In this document: piece after piece, positions 43,581 through 53,513 of the stretch
Position numbering within the stretch: position 1 is the stretch's first letter
Layout: each line of letters starts with the position of its first letter
From: Candidatus Binataceae bacterium
GTDB lineage: Bacteria; Desulfobacterota; Binatia; Binatales; Binataceae
Assembly: GCA_035508495.1 (NCBI GenBank)
Contig: DATJMX010000035.1
Coordinates: 1-64,000, forward strand
Length of the DNA stretch: 64,000 nucleotides
Direction: 5' to 3'
Notes under the pieces: model-generated
What the model was told of the DNA's origin: nothing
The model's input: the letters and a program-made list of their open reading frames with translations, nothing else
The model's database searches: none
Translations under genes and position numbers: made by a program

Positions 43581-44297
43581 ATGAGAAAAGCGCTCCTCCT
43601 GGCAACTCTCGCCGTTCTTGCTCTCGTCTCCGCCGCGTCAGCCGCAGACAGAATGCGGCTGGTGAGTATCCCGCTCGATATGCCGGAAAGTGACGAGGTT
43701 GCTCTCGACCAGCAGTTTCTCGAAGGGCTCTACAATGGCGATTACGGCAAGAGCATGCCGCGCAACTTCGGCGGCTATCTTGGCAACAACGTCAAGTCGA
43801 GCGGCCTCGAGGAGTCGCCCTTCTATCATATCGATACGACGCTAAAGGACGGCCGCACGCTACAGCTCTGGTTTTCGAGCGAAAAGGACGGACGGCGGAC
43901 CTTCGGCGTGTGGATGGAGACGCCGTGGTCGAACAAGCCGCCGACGAAGCCCTATGCCGCGGCGCGCAAAGAACTCGAATCCGCATACGGGCAACCGGAT
44001 CTGGACTTCAGCCCGCCAAGTCTGGCCGGTCAGCACATCACGATATTCGTCGATCGGATGGCGCCGAATTACCAGGCGGTCATGGCGGCACTGCCGAAGG
44101 CGAGCCAGATATCCTCGAAAGACGCGGAGTCCTTTTGGCACTGCGATTTGCGCACGCTGGCGAGGATTCTCGGTGCGAACTTCCGCGGCGCAATCGTGAT
44201 CCAGACCGAGCAGAAGGGCAAGCTCGGCGGAGAGACCGCCGAACTTCTCGATCTCGTCCGCGCGCGCACGGTCTTCAATCTTGACGACATCAAGTAG
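43581..44297 (+). CDS. Secreted protein of unknown function
   Basis: 238 residues with a clean signal peptide (LLLATLAVLALVSAASA-AD). The rest is soluble, mixed alpha/beta with no repeated motif; one Cys near residue 190. No family recognised. CCCGGAGCGC before the ATG serves as ribosome site. It is convergent with the small membrane-protein gene 44290-44628, overlapping it by eight bases. Confidence 0.6.
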   Translation: MRKALLLATLAVLALVSAASAADRMRLVSIPLDMPESDEVALDQQFLEGLYNGDYGKSMPRNFGGYLGNNVKSSGLEESPFYHIDTTLKDGRTLQLWFSSEKDGRRTFGVWMETPWSNKPPTKPYAAARKELESAYGQPDLDFSPPSLAGQHITIFVDRMAPNYQAVMAALPKASQISSKDAESFWHCDLRTLARILGANFRGAIVIQTEQKGKLGGETAELLDLVRARTVFNLDDIK

Positions 44298-44628
44298 GTA
44301 CTTGCTCCAGCGGGCCGCGGTAGAGTGCGGACCATAGCGACACGACGCCGGCGGCGCTGCCGCTCCAGAAGGTTATCCAGTAGGCGGATTCGGCCGAGCG
44401 CGCGGCCAATCCCGAAGCGAACGTGATCGTGACTATTGCTCCTGACACGAGCGCCGTCGCTCCAGGCCATTTGAGGTAGTCAATGCGCCACGCGAGGACG
44501 CCGAGCACAACCAGCAGCGCGCCGGCAACCAGCAGCACTACACCGTGGGATTCGATCGCCGCGCTATCCAGCACTACGGTGCAGACGAGGCCCAATCCGA
44601 TCAGCGTGCTGAGCAGATTCGGAATCAT
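44290..44628 (-). CDS. Small membrane protein, third/fourth gene of the nor cluster
   Basis: 112 residues. ATG 44628 follows GGGAGCGAATCTC. Four hydrophobic segments (about 2-20, 27-47, 53-72 and 80-104) fill the protein. No family recognised. Its start lies inside the preceding small gene, 65 bases before that gene's stop, so the two and norB look co-transcribed. It may help assemble or stabilise the nitric oxide reductase (inference). Confidence 0.55.
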   Translation of the reverse strand: MIPNLLSTLIGLGLVCTVVLDSAAIESHGVVLLVAGALLVVLGVLAWRIDYLKWPGATALVSGAIVTITFASGLAARSAESAYWITFWSGSAAGVVSLWSALYRGPLEQVPT

Positions 44629-44923
44629 GAGATTCGCTCCCTTCGCTATGAACTCTGGCCAGGTAGCGCCATGTGACCGGCGGAATCGCGACGTATACCA
44701 CCGCGCTCGCCGCGACCAGCACTTTCCATCCGGGATGCAGCGGCGTGACGACAACGATTGCGAGTGCGACTGCACACATCACCGCCCCGGTCACACCGCT
44801 CGCGGCATTCAACGACGAACTCTCCCTAAGACGCGCAACGCAATAGAGCAAGCCGTAAAGGCCCGCCGCGATCACGAGCGCGCCGAGCATCAGTGCGGTC
44901 TCGACCATCGCTGACGGATTCAT
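44564..44923 (-). CDS. Small membrane protein following norB
   Basis: 119 residues. The ATG at 44923 overlaps the stop of norB by four bases (ATGA), indicating translational coupling. Three hydrophobic segments at about 8-30, 43-62 and 68-88 are followed by a hydrophilic His/Arg/Ser-rich tail. It does not resemble NorQ, NorD, NorE or NorF closely enough to name. The 3' end overlaps the next gene out of frame. Confidence 0.6.
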   Translation of the reverse strand: MNPSAMVETALMLGALVIAAGLYGLLYCVARLRESSSLNAASGVTGAVMCAVALAIVVVTPLHPGWKVLVAASAVVYVAIPPVTWRYLARVHSEGSESHDSESAQHADRIGPRLHRSAG

Positions 44924-46323
44924 GAGCCGGCCGCCGCCATCGTTTGGCGCGATTCGACGCGCTCGCGCTTTGGGACCGCGATCAGATCGTAGGCGAGAAT
45001 CGCGAAGCCCGCGGCGAAGACGAGGCCGAATGCGAGCCGCGCCCACATGCTCTCGTTAAACCACGGCCGGCCCTCCATCGAGAGGAACGCGTTCCACGTC
45101 GAGCCGCCGATCGCACGCTCGTAAAACGCCTGATCGATTCCCGCGACGAGAAGCGCACCAGCCATCCCGAGCATCCCCGTGTTGAGCAGCGCGAACGACC
45201 ATTTCCACACACGGCCGTCGAGCGCGACGGATCCGCGACTCTCGCCAATCGCGAGATACAGCACCGAAATAACGCCGCATCCGTACGCGCCCCAGAAGGC
45301 GAAGTGCCCATGCGAGGCGGTCCACTGCGTGCCGTGCGAATACAGGTTGATTTGGGGCAGCGTCATCATGAAGCCCCATACGCCGGCACCGAGAAAATTG
45401 CCGAAGGCCTCGGCCAGCGTCCAATAGAACGCGGGCCGATTCGCGGCCTCCAGATGCCGCTCGCCGGCGTCATACACGGCGTGCACGACCATCCCAAGGA
45501 GCGGCAGCGGTTCGAGCGCCGAGAAGAATCCGCCGATCGCGAACCAGTAGCGGGGCGTGCCGATCCAGAAATAATGGTGTCCGAGGCCGAGGATTCCGGT
45601 GCCGAGCACCAGCGCGACTTCGACGTAGAGCCAGCTCTCGACCACGCGCCGCGCCGCGCCCACCAGATGGATCAGCGTCCAGGCCATGATGCATCCGATC
45701 AGAACCTCCCACGTCGCTTCGACCCACAGGTGCACCAGCCACCACCACCAGAACAGGTCGACCGACATGTTGCTCATTTCCGGGAATGCATCGAGATAGA
45801 GCACGACGAGCGGCACGAGGTCGGCGATCAGCACGCTGATGATTCCCGTCGAGCGGCGCGCCGCGACCGTCGTCGCAATCACGTTGTAGGCAAACACTAC
45901 TGCCACAATGGCGATACCAATTGCGGCCCAGCGCGGCGCTTCGACGTACTTGCGGCCCTGGTTGATGAACCACATGCTCAGCTCATTGGCCCCGCCATAT
46001 TGAACCGTGATGAATACGGCGACGACGACCGCGACCGCGGCGCAAAACTCCCAGAAGAGGATTTCGGCAAGTCCAATACCCTCGACCTCGCGCTCGAGTT
46101 CCTGCGGCAGAAACCAGTAGATCGCGCCGATGAAGCCCATCAGCATCCAGATGACGAGTCCGTCGATATGCACGATCTTGGCGGTGCTGAAGTTAAAGAC
46201 GTTGAGCAGGAATCCCGGTAATACGTAGTAGATGGCCGAGAGCAGGCCAAAGGCGATCATCGCGCCGAACATCACCATCGATGCCGTCAGATATTTAAGG
46301 CCCAGCCGCTGCGCTCGATACAT
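44920..46323 (-). CDS. norB: Cytochrome c-dependent nitric oxide reductase, large subunit
   Basis: 467 residues with about 12 membrane spans. The heme and FeB signatures are visible: HIDGLVIWML near the N-terminus (low-spin heme His), HLWVEATWEVLIG (His and the Glu ligand of FeB), GHHYFWIG (FeB His pair) and HGHFAFWGAYG. Together with NorC it reduces two NO to N2O in the cytoplasmic membrane. The ATG at 46323 gives the standard length; the frame is open further upstream. norC lies 10 bases upstream; norQ and norD are not present in this window. Confidence 0.92.
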   Translation of the reverse strand: MYRAQRLGLKYLTASMVMFGAMIAFGLLSAIYYVLPGFLLNVFNFSTAKIVHIDGLVIWMLMGFIGAIYWFLPQELEREVEGIGLAEILFWEFCAAVAVVVAVFITVQYGGANELSMWFINQGRKYVEAPRWAAIGIAIVAVVFAYNVIATTVAARRSTGIISVLIADLVPLVVLYLDAFPEMSNMSVDLFWWWWLVHLWVEATWEVLIGCIMAWTLIHLVGAARRVVESWLYVEVALVLGTGILGLGHHYFWIGTPRYWFAIGGFFSALEPLPLLGMVVHAVYDAGERHLEAANRPAFYWTLAEAFGNFLGAGVWGFMMTLPQINLYSHGTQWTASHGHFAFWGAYGCGVISVLYLAIGESRGSVALDGRVWKWSFALLNTGMLGMAGALLVAGIDQAFYERAIGGSTWNAFLSMEGRPWFNESMWARLAFGLVFAAGFAILAYDLIAVPKRERVESRQTMAAAGS

Positions 46324-46333
46324 CGCCCGCCTC

Positions 46334-46906
46334 CTATTGCGCCGCCGCCGCGCCGAAGCGGTCCGGGAATCCGTTGCTGTCAACCGAAGACATCCACTTG
46401 AGATAAGCGACGACCGTCTCCGCCTCGTCACGCTGGATATGCAGATCGGGCATCGGTCGGGAGCCGAGGCGGAGCGGCTTCATGAGGAATCGCGCCAGAT
46501 GCTCGGCGCGCTTGGGCCCCGGATATCGCGCCCAGATCGGATCCATCCACGCCCGAGTCAAATCAGGAGCGTAATACGCGCCGTTGCCGAAGAAGGTGTG
46601 GCAATCGATGCAGGCGCGGCTCTGAATCACCAGCTTGCCCTTGGCGATCGCGGCCGCGGCCTCGTCGGCACTGTAGTTGTGATCGAAGATCAGCTCTTCG
46701 GCGCCGATCTTTGGAGCATACTCGCCGCGGGCCGGATCGTATTCGTAGGTGACAGCGCGATTGATTACTTCGTAGGCGGGAACGTGCCGCCCGCCGGGCG
46801 TGATTTGCCTCAGGGTGTCGATCGTGAGGGCCGCGAGCACGGCGCTCATGAAGATCGTCGTCGCAATCGCTCCCGCCCGCCAGAAACGCGGATCCTGCGT
46901 GTACAT
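46334..46906 (-). CDS. norC: Nitric oxide reductase, cytochrome c subunit
   Basis: 190 residues. One N-terminal membrane anchor (about 10-30) and a periplasmic cytochrome c domain with the heme motif CIDCH and an axial Met in GSRPMPDLH. It passes electrons from soluble donors to NorB. A very strong ribosome site (GGAGGGGGGCAGG) precedes the ATG at 46906. The 412-base gap upstream (46907-47318) shows no clear FNR/NNR-type site; it holds a dispersed repeat. Confidence 0.92.
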   Translation of the reverse strand: MYTQDPRFWRAGAIATTIFMSAVLAALTIDTLRQITPGGRHVPAYEVINRAVTYEYDPARGEYAPKIGAEELIFDHNYSADEAAAAIAKGKLVIQSRACIDCHTFFGNGAYYAPDLTRAWMDPIWARYPGPKRAEHLARFLMKPLRLGSRPMPDLHIQRDEAETVVAYLKWMSSVDSNGFPDRFGAAAAQ

Positions 46907-47055
46907 CCTGCCCCCCTCCCAGTCGAATCTACTCGACCGAAAGAGAGCGCCGCCATACGGCGAGGCTCAACGCGCGGCTAGGTCGCGTATTTTGTTCAGT
47001 TTGATGGTCGTTGGCTGTCGCTGCTAACGATTGGTCAAATCCCGGATTCATTTAA

Positions 47056-47172
47056 CGTGATCCTGAGCGAAGGCTGCCTCCCTTGTGTCATTTCGAGCGG
47101 AGTTTGCGGAGTCGAGAAATCTGTGGTGGCAGCGAAGGGGCCTCCGAGAGTCCCTTCGACTTCGCTCGGCAC
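47056..47172. repeat. Interspersed repeat of the GAGCGAAG / TCATTTCGAGCGGAG type
   Basis: The stretch carries recurring short palindromic motifs (CCTGAGCGAAGG, TGTCATTTCGAGCGGAG, GAGTCGAGAAATC, CCCTTCGACTTCGCTC) known to occur as dispersed intergenic repeats in many high-GC genomes. It translates to VPSEVEG-type sequence on the minus strand, a recurrent false protein. Confidence 0.55.
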
Positions 47173-47318
47173 GCTTTTCGACGGTGGCAGCTTTCGCTCT
47201 AGGTGATGGTCAGGAATGCGTGCCACATCATGCTCGGCGCAATCGCGTTGCCGCGCAGTGAAATGATGCCCTGTCGCGGGGCGGTCGGCTGCTGTTATAT
47301 GGCTGCTGGTGACTGGCG

Positions 47319-48185
47319 ATGCCTAAGACGCTTCGGACCGAAACACATAGCGGCGTGCGCTCGATCGTTCTGACGCGCGCTTCTGAGTACAACACGATTA
47401 CGCCCGAGTTGCGCGACGAGCTTGCCACTGCGATCGACGACGCTGACGCCGAGCCCGAGGTGCGCGTGATCCTGCTGCGGGCCGAGGGGCCGGCGTTCTG
47501 CGGCGGCTACGCGCTCGGCTTTGCGACGCAGGCGCAGGCGGCGGAGCAGAAGCGCACTCGGGCGTGGGATTCCGCGTCTGACTTGCGGATGATCTCGCGC
47601 TACGTGAATGTTTACATGAAGCTCTGGTATGCGAGTAAGCCGACGATCGCGGCGGTCCACGGATGGTGTATCGGCGGCGGCACCGACATGGTGTTGTGCG
47701 CCGACATGATTATCGCGGCCGAGGGTGCGTCGTTCGGCTATCCGCCTTCGCGCGTATGGGGCACGCCGACAACCTCGATGTGGGTCTATCGCATGGGGCT
47801 TGAGCGCGCGAAGCGCTACCTGCTGACAGGCGATGAAATTCCCGCGCCGGAGGCGGCGCGAATCGGACTCATTCTCGAAACCGTTCCCGACAATCGGCTC
47901 CAGCAGCATGCGATTTCGTTCGCCGAGCGGATGGCGCGGGTGCCGCTGAATCAACTCCAGATGCTGAAGCTGCTGTGCAACCATACTGCGGAGAACATGG
48001 GGCTCAGCACGTCGCGCCTGGTCGGCTCGCTCTTTGACGGAATCGCGCGGCATACCCAGGAGGGCCTCGATTTCGTCACGCGGGCCGGCGATATCGGCTT
48101 CCGGCAGGCCGTGCGCGAGCGCGACGATCCTTTCGGCGACTACGGCTCAGGGCCCAAATCGAAAAGCCGCAGAAACAAGAAGTGA
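47319..48185 (+). CDS. Crotonase-family (enoyl-CoA hydratase/isomerase) enzyme
   Basis: 288 residues. Oxyanion-hole motifs are present in AEGPAFCGGYAL (A-F-C-G-G instead of A-F-C/S-A-G) and HGWCIGGGTDMVLCADM. The usual pair of catalytic glutamates was not located at the standard places (GTP in PSRVWGTPTT), so the enzyme may be an isomerase, a lyase or unrelated in chemistry. A long insertion after residue 70 and a basic tail (SKSRRNKK) are unusual. The ribosome site is weak (GGTGACTGGCG). Confidence 0.75.
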   Translation: MPKTLRTETHSGVRSIVLTRASEYNTITPELRDELATAIDDADAEPEVRVILLRAEGPAFCGGYALGFATQAQAAEQKRTRAWDSASDLRMISRYVNVYMKLWYASKPTIAAVHGWCIGGGTDMVLCADMIIAAEGASFGYPPSRVWGTPTTSMWVYRMGLERAKRYLLTGDEIPAPEAARIGLILETVPDNRLQQHAISFAERMARVPLNQLQMLKLLCNHTAENMGLSTSRLVGSLFDGIARHTQEGLDFVTRAGDIGFRQAVRERDDPFGDYGSGPKSKSRRNKK

Positions 48186-48206
48186 CCTGATCGCGAGAGC
48201 ATCGCC

Positions 48207-48926
48207 ATGAATACCCAGGACGTCAGCTTTCCCACTCACGACGGTCTCATGATGCGTGCCGCATATGCGGCGCCGGCCGACGGCGCCAAGCATCCCGGCG
48301 TGATCGTGATTCACGAGATCTTCGGGCTCAACTACGATATCCGGCGCATCACGGGACGGATCGCCGATCTCGGCTACGCCGCGCTCGCACCGGATCTTTA
48401 TGATCGGCGCGGCAACAAATTGATGTGCGTGGCGCGCACGATGATGACGCTCAATCGCGGCGAGGGCGACGCGTTCAAGGATCTCGAATCGGCGCGGATC
48501 TTCCTGCAGCAGCAATCAGCGGTCGATCCGTCGCGAATCGGCGTTATCGGATTCTGCCTCGGCGGCGGCTTCGCACTGATGTACGCGATTCGCGCACCGC
48601 TCAAGGTCGCCGCGACGTTCTACGGCGACGTGCCGAAGACGCCTGAGCAGTTGAGCGGCATCTGTCCTGTGATTGGCAGTTACGGCCGCAATGACAAGAT
48701 GTTTGCATCGCAGGGCGAGCGCCTCGAAAAGCTACTCACCGAGAAGAACGTGCCGCACGACGTGAAGATCTACGAAGGCGCCGGCCACAGCTTCATGAGC
48801 CAGAACTCAGGCGTGCTTTCGACGATCGGCCGCATCGGCCCGATGAAGGCCGAGTACAACCACGACGCCGCCGAGGACAGCTGGCGGCGCATCGAGTCGT
48901 TCTTCGCGCAGTACCTCGGACGCTAG
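48207..48926 (+). CDS. Dienelactone hydrolase family protein
   Basis: 239 residues. The family nucleophile elbow is GFCLGGGF with Cys117, and a late His follows in GAGHSFM. DLH enzymes hydrolyse dienelactones in aromatic degradation and related lactones. No signal peptide. It follows the crotonase gene by 21 bases and is likely co-transcribed. Its stop is one base from the stop of the convergent bfr gene. Confidence 0.82.
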   Translation: MNTQDVSFPTHDGLMMRAAYAAPADGAKHPGVIVIHEIFGLNYDIRRITGRIADLGYAALAPDLYDRRGNKLMCVARTMMTLNRGEGDAFKDLESARIFLQQQSAVDPSRIGVIGFCLGGGFALMYAIRAPLKVAATFYGDVPKTPEQLSGICPVIGSYGRNDKMFASQGERLEKLLTEKNVPHDVKIYEGAGHSFMSQNSGVLSTIGRIGPMKAEYNHDAAEDSWRRIESFFAQYLGR

Positions 48927-48927
48927 G

Positions 48928-49404
48928 TCAGCTCGCGCTGCTGGATTGGAGCTGGATGTAGTTTTCGATTCCGATTTGCTTGATCAGGTCGAACTGGACC
49001 TCGATGAAATCGATGCTCTTTTCTTCTTCGTGCATGATTCCTTCGAGCAGGTCGCGGGTGACGAAGTCCTTGACCGATTCGCAGTGCGCGATTGCGGCGC
49101 GAAGATCACCCAGCGCCTTCAGCTCGAGCTTCAGATCGCATTCGAGCACTTCTTTGACGTTCTCGCCGATCAGCAGGCGGTCGAGATCCTGGAGATTGGG
49201 CAGACCCTCGAGAAACAGGATGCGCTCGATGATGTGATCGGAGTGTTTCATCTCGACGATCGATTCATCGCGTTCGTACTTGCCGAGCTTCGTGACACCC
49301 CAATGGTCGAGCTGCTTCGCGTGCAAAAAATATTGATTGATCGCGGTCAGCTCGTTGCGGAGCACGGTGTTGAGGAACTGGATTACCTGAGGATCACCCT
49401 TCAC
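48928..49404 (-). CDS. bfr: Bacterioferritin
   Basis: 158 residues, the exact family length. Ferroxidase-centre carboxylates and His are in the standard helices (RNELTAINQYFLHA, DHIIERILFLEG, EEEKSIDFIE), and the heme-ligand Met is in the VEMKHSDH motif. It stores iron as a 24-mer with heme at subunit interfaces. The partner ferredoxin bfd lies just upstream in the same orientation. Confidence 0.93.
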   Translation of the reverse strand: MKGDPQVIQFLNTVLRNELTAINQYFLHAKQLDHWGVTKLGKYERDESIVEMKHSDHIIERILFLEGLPNLQDLDRLLIGENVKEVLECDLKLELKALGDLRAAIAHCESVKDFVTRDLLEGIMHEEEKSIDFIEVQFDLIKQIGIENYIQLQSSSAS

Positions 49405-49473
49405 GGTATTCTCCGGGCCGACAGTCTCGACCAGATCAGTTTATGTACAATGGGAGTGCGGGCGAAAGAGCGC

Positions 49474-49674
49474 TTAGCGCTCAATGTTGGCTAACGATTC
49501 CTGGCGAATCTCAGCGGAGCCGGAATCAAGCATTTGACGCACTGCGGGCACGCATTTGCCACACTTCGGCTTGACGCCAAGGGCGCGATAAAAGGCCGCC
49601 ACCGAGCACGACGAAGAATCGGTATGGGCGCGCGCCTGACGGTCGGTGATCGCGTTGCAGATGCATACGTACAT
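49474..49674 (-). CDS. bfd: Bacterioferritin-associated ferredoxin
   Basis: 66 residues. [2Fe-2S] ligands in the Bfd arrangement CICN near the start and CGKC at about 38-41. Bfd docks on bacterioferritin to release stored iron. The ATG at 49674 gives the canonical start MYVCICN; a TTG at 49704 is in frame but lies within the promoter. No ribosome site is seen, matching a nearly leaderless transcript under Fur control. Confidence 0.85.
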   Translation of the reverse strand: MYVCICNAITDRQARAHTDSSSCSVAAFYRALGVKPKCGKCVPAVRQMLDSGSAEIRQESLANIER

Positions 49675-49677
49675 GTT

Positions 49678-49696
49678 GAGAATGATTATCAATCCC
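49678..49696 (-). promoter_or_regulatory. Fur-box-like site overlapping the bfd promoter
   Basis: On the minus strand the site reads TTGATAATCATTCTC, which by eye matches 13 of 15 positions of the core Fur box. It includes the -10 element GATAAT, with TTGCGG 16 bases upstream, so iron-bound Fur would block the promoter. Confidence 0.65.
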
Positions 49697-49771
49697 GGAA
49701 TCAATCCGCAAGCGCATCCCCTGTTCTTTCGAAAAGCGCAGGAACCTTAAGGATTTTTCGAGAGGTCCCCG

Positions 49772-49990
49772 CTACTGATTGTCGCGGTTGAAGTCGGGTC
49801 TCAATTGATAAATCACATCGATTCCGGGGATGCCGCGCGGCGTTTCATCGTCGAAAAGCACCGACACCACGCCGTAAAAACACACGATGATCCAGAACGA
49901 GCCCGTACCGATCGGCGGGATCGCCGCGGTCGCGTACGCGGCGACCAGTTGGCGCATCATATGCCCGATCAGTACGAGCTCGTCTGGCAT
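49772..49990 (-). CDS. Small membrane protein of unknown function
   Basis: 72 residues with one clear hydrophobic segment (about 30-48, WIIVCFYGVVSVLF). The ATG at 49990 lies four bases after the enoyl-CoA hydratase stop, in the same orientation, which suggests co-translation. No family recognised; the possibility that it is a chance frame cannot be excluded. Confidence 0.4.
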   Translation of the reverse strand: MPDELVLIGHMMRQLVAAYATAAIPPIGTGSFWIIVCFYGVVSVLFDDETPRGIPGIDVIYQLRPDFNRDNQ

Positions 49991-49994
49991 TACA

Positions 49995-50780
49995 TCACTC
50001 GCCGGTCCAGTTGGGCTTGCGCTTCTCTGAGAATGCCAGCGGCCCTTCGACCGCGTCCTTCGAGCGGAAAAGCTTCTGCATCAGATCGTACGACTTTCCC
50101 ATCGCTTCCGCGACTGGAATTCCGAGACCGTCCATTGCGGACTGCTTGCTCGCCTGGATGCTGATGGGCGAGCATTCCATGATCTCGGCGGCCCACTTCT
50201 CTGCCGTCGCGATCAGATCCTTGGCCGGCACGACTTCGTTGGCAATACCCCACTTATGAGCTTCCTGGGCGGTGATGTGCTTGCCGGTCATCATCATGCC
50301 CATCGCGATCTTGAGCGGGATATGACGCGGCAGACGATGCACTCCGCCTGCGGCTGCGGCGAGTCCAACGCGCGGCTCCGGCAGTCCGAAGCGCGCGTGA
50401 TCCGCCGCGATGATGATATCGCAAGCGAGCGCGATCTCGAATCCGCCGCCGAGTGCGAAGCCGTTAACCGCCGCGATGATCGGCTTGTAAATATCGAAGC
50501 GCGCCGTGATCCCGGCAAAGCCGCCTTTGGAGCGCATCATGGTGTCGAGCCGGCCGCGATTCTCGGCCGTCCAGCGCAGATCGTTGCCGGCGGAGAAGGC
50601 CTTTTCGCCCGCGCCCGTGACGATCGCGACCCACATCGCTTTGTCGGCGACGAAATCGTCCCACACATTGTCCATCTCGACGTGGCATGGCGGATGGAGC
50701 GCGTTCATCCGCTCGGGGCGGTTGAAGGTGATGTAGGCGATGTGGCCGCGTTTCTCGTACTTGATAAATTCCAGGTTCAT
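49995..50780 (-). CDS. Enoyl-CoA hydratase/isomerase family protein
   Basis: 261 residues, the usual length. Crotonase motifs: FNRPERMNAL at the start, AFSAGNDL and NGFALGGGFEIALACD (oxyanion hole), and FGLPEPRVGLAAAAGG, with a Glu in the second catalytic position. The start ATG 50780 has a perfect GAGGAG site. It probably acts on acyl-CoA in fatty acid or aromatic breakdown; the first catalytic Glu is not obvious, so lyase or isomerase chemistry remains possible. Middle gene of a three-gene operon. Confidence 0.82.
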   Translation of the reverse strand: MNLEFIKYEKRGHIAYITFNRPERMNALHPPCHVEMDNVWDDFVADKAMWVAIVTGAGEKAFSAGNDLRWTAENRGRLDTMMRSKGGFAGITARFDIYKPIIAAVNGFALGGGFEIALACDIIIAADHARFGLPEPRVGLAAAAGGVHRLPRHIPLKIAMGMMMTGKHITAQEAHKWGIANEVVPAKDLIATAEKWAAEIMECSPISIQASKQSAMDGLGIPVAEAMGKSYDLMQKLFRSKDAVEGPLAFSEKRKPNWTGE

Positions 50781-50803
50781 CGAAATTCTCCTCAGCCTGC
50801 CGG

Positions 50804-51037
50804 CTAGTTTTCGTCGAGCAACTCGAAGAATGCGTCGATACTCTGCATGAGCTGACGCCGAATCTGGGCGCGGGTGCCTTCGATCAGATGCATCGTGACG
50901 CCGGCGCCTTCGCCGCCCGCGAGCGTGACGCGCGCCTGCTCGACGCTGGCGATCGCGCCCGCGTCGAACATCCGCATCCCGTAAACCAGGGCGCCGCGCT
51001 CGGAAGCGCCTTTCACGAGTGTCAGTCGGCGCGCCAT
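50804..51037 (-). CDS. Small cytoplasmic protein of unknown function
   Basis: 77 residues with a perfect AGGAGG ribosome site before ATG 51037. It is soluble, with a short strand-rich N-terminus (ARRLTLVKGASERGALVYG) and a helical C-terminus. It resembles no family I can name; it precedes the enoyl-CoA hydratase by 23 bases and is the first gene of that small operon. Confidence 0.6.
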   Translation of the reverse strand: MARRLTLVKGASERGALVYGMRMFDAGAIASVEQARVTLAGGEGAGVTMHLIEGTRAQIRRQLMQSIDAFFELLDEN

Positions 51038-51127
51038 TGAGGCCTCCTTCGGGCGTCGATGATCGCCTCGTGTATAGCACATGCAGCGCAGATGTGGCCT
51101 ACGCACACGGAGAAATTCGCCTGTGCG

Positions 51128-51156
51128 TTGACTTTGATTGTCGGGCTCACGAGAAT
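51128..51156 (+). promoter_or_regulatory. Promoter-like TTGACT-N17-GAGAAT at the start of the lipoprotein gene
   Basis: TTGACT (51128-51133) and GAGAAT (51151-51156) have the ideal 17-base spacing. Transcription would begin at about 51163-51164, coinciding with the GTG at 51164. Confidence 0.4.
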
Positions 51157-51163
51157 CCCCTCG

Positions 51164-51607
51164 GTGCGGACGATTTCCAGATTTTCGTTGGTCGCCGGCG
51201 CGGTGGCATTGCTGGGTTTCGCCGGATGTGGGGTTGCCTACCAGGCCGGAACACGGATCAAGGCCTCGCACATGGCGGATTCGATCCAGGTGGGCGAAAG
51301 TTCATCGGAAATTCATGCGCGCTTCGGCGAGCCGACGATCCGAGACTACCAGCGCGACGGCGACGAGGTCTGGAGCTATCCCTATAAGCCCAACAGCAAT
51401 GATATCGTCGCGGGGCTGCTCTACACTTCGACCAAGGAAGGCGACAAGGGAACTTTCCTGGATTTGAAGTTTGTTGGTGGCAAGCTCGTCTCATGGCAGG
51501 AGGTTGAGCACACGACGCCAGCCAAGCAACGGACCGGATTTGGCGTGGGGATCGGTGGCGGAGGAATCATGGGCGGGCCCGGGAGCAGCGGAACTTCCCA
51601 CTACTAG
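51164..51607 (+). CDS. BamE/SmpA-like lipoprotein
   Basis: 147 residues from GTG 51164 (earlier in-frame codons lack a signal sequence). Signal peptide RFSLVAGAVALLGFAGC with lipobox Cys23. The middle (ADSIQVGESSSEIHARFGEP, VWSYPYKPN) matches the SmpA/BamE-type fold, small outer-membrane lipoproteins that often accompany envelope assembly machines. A Gly-rich tail ends the protein. It stands upstream of the type II secretion operon and could be part of it or independent. No clear ribosome site; the promoter entry suggests a leaderless message. Confidence 0.65.
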   Translation: MRTISRFSLVAGAVALLGFAGCGVAYQAGTRIKASHMADSIQVGESSSEIHARFGEPTIRDYQRDGDEVWSYPYKPNSNDIVAGLLYTSTKEGDKGTFLDLKFVGGKLVSWQEVEHTTPAKQRTGFGVGIGGGGIMGGPGSSGTSHY

Positions 51608-51660
51608 GTAGTTTTGCCGATTGCAGGCTCGATCAGGGTTATCTTGCAAGCCACCAGATG

Positions 51661-51684
51661 CATCGTGTCTAATTATGCACGATG
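51661..51684. promoter_or_regulatory. Inverted repeat CATCGTG-N10-CACGATG upstream of gspE
   Basis: Perfect seven-base arms (51661-51667 and 51678-51684) with a ten-base AT-rich spacer, in the gap before gspE. Could be an operator or an RNA hairpin; no T run follows. Confidence 0.35.
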
Positions 51685-51767
51685 GAGCGAGTTAGCGGTT
51701 TACCCTCAGGTTTCGCGTTCGGTTGCATGATGACAGAAAGTCTATTGATCCGTATTTTCATCGGGTA

Positions 51768-53486
<1,719 letters not shown>

Positions 53487-53513
53487 GCGCGCGCTGCGGA
53501 GAACTGATCCAGC

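Noticed and set aside
44920..46323. Quinol-dependent NorB (qNOR)
   Set aside because: The protein has the short cNorB length and a dedicated NorC cytochrome lies directly upstream.
47035..47226. Open frame of 63 codons on the minus strand
   Set aside because: It is a translation of the interspersed repeat (VPSEVEG-type false protein) and has no ribosome site or protein features.
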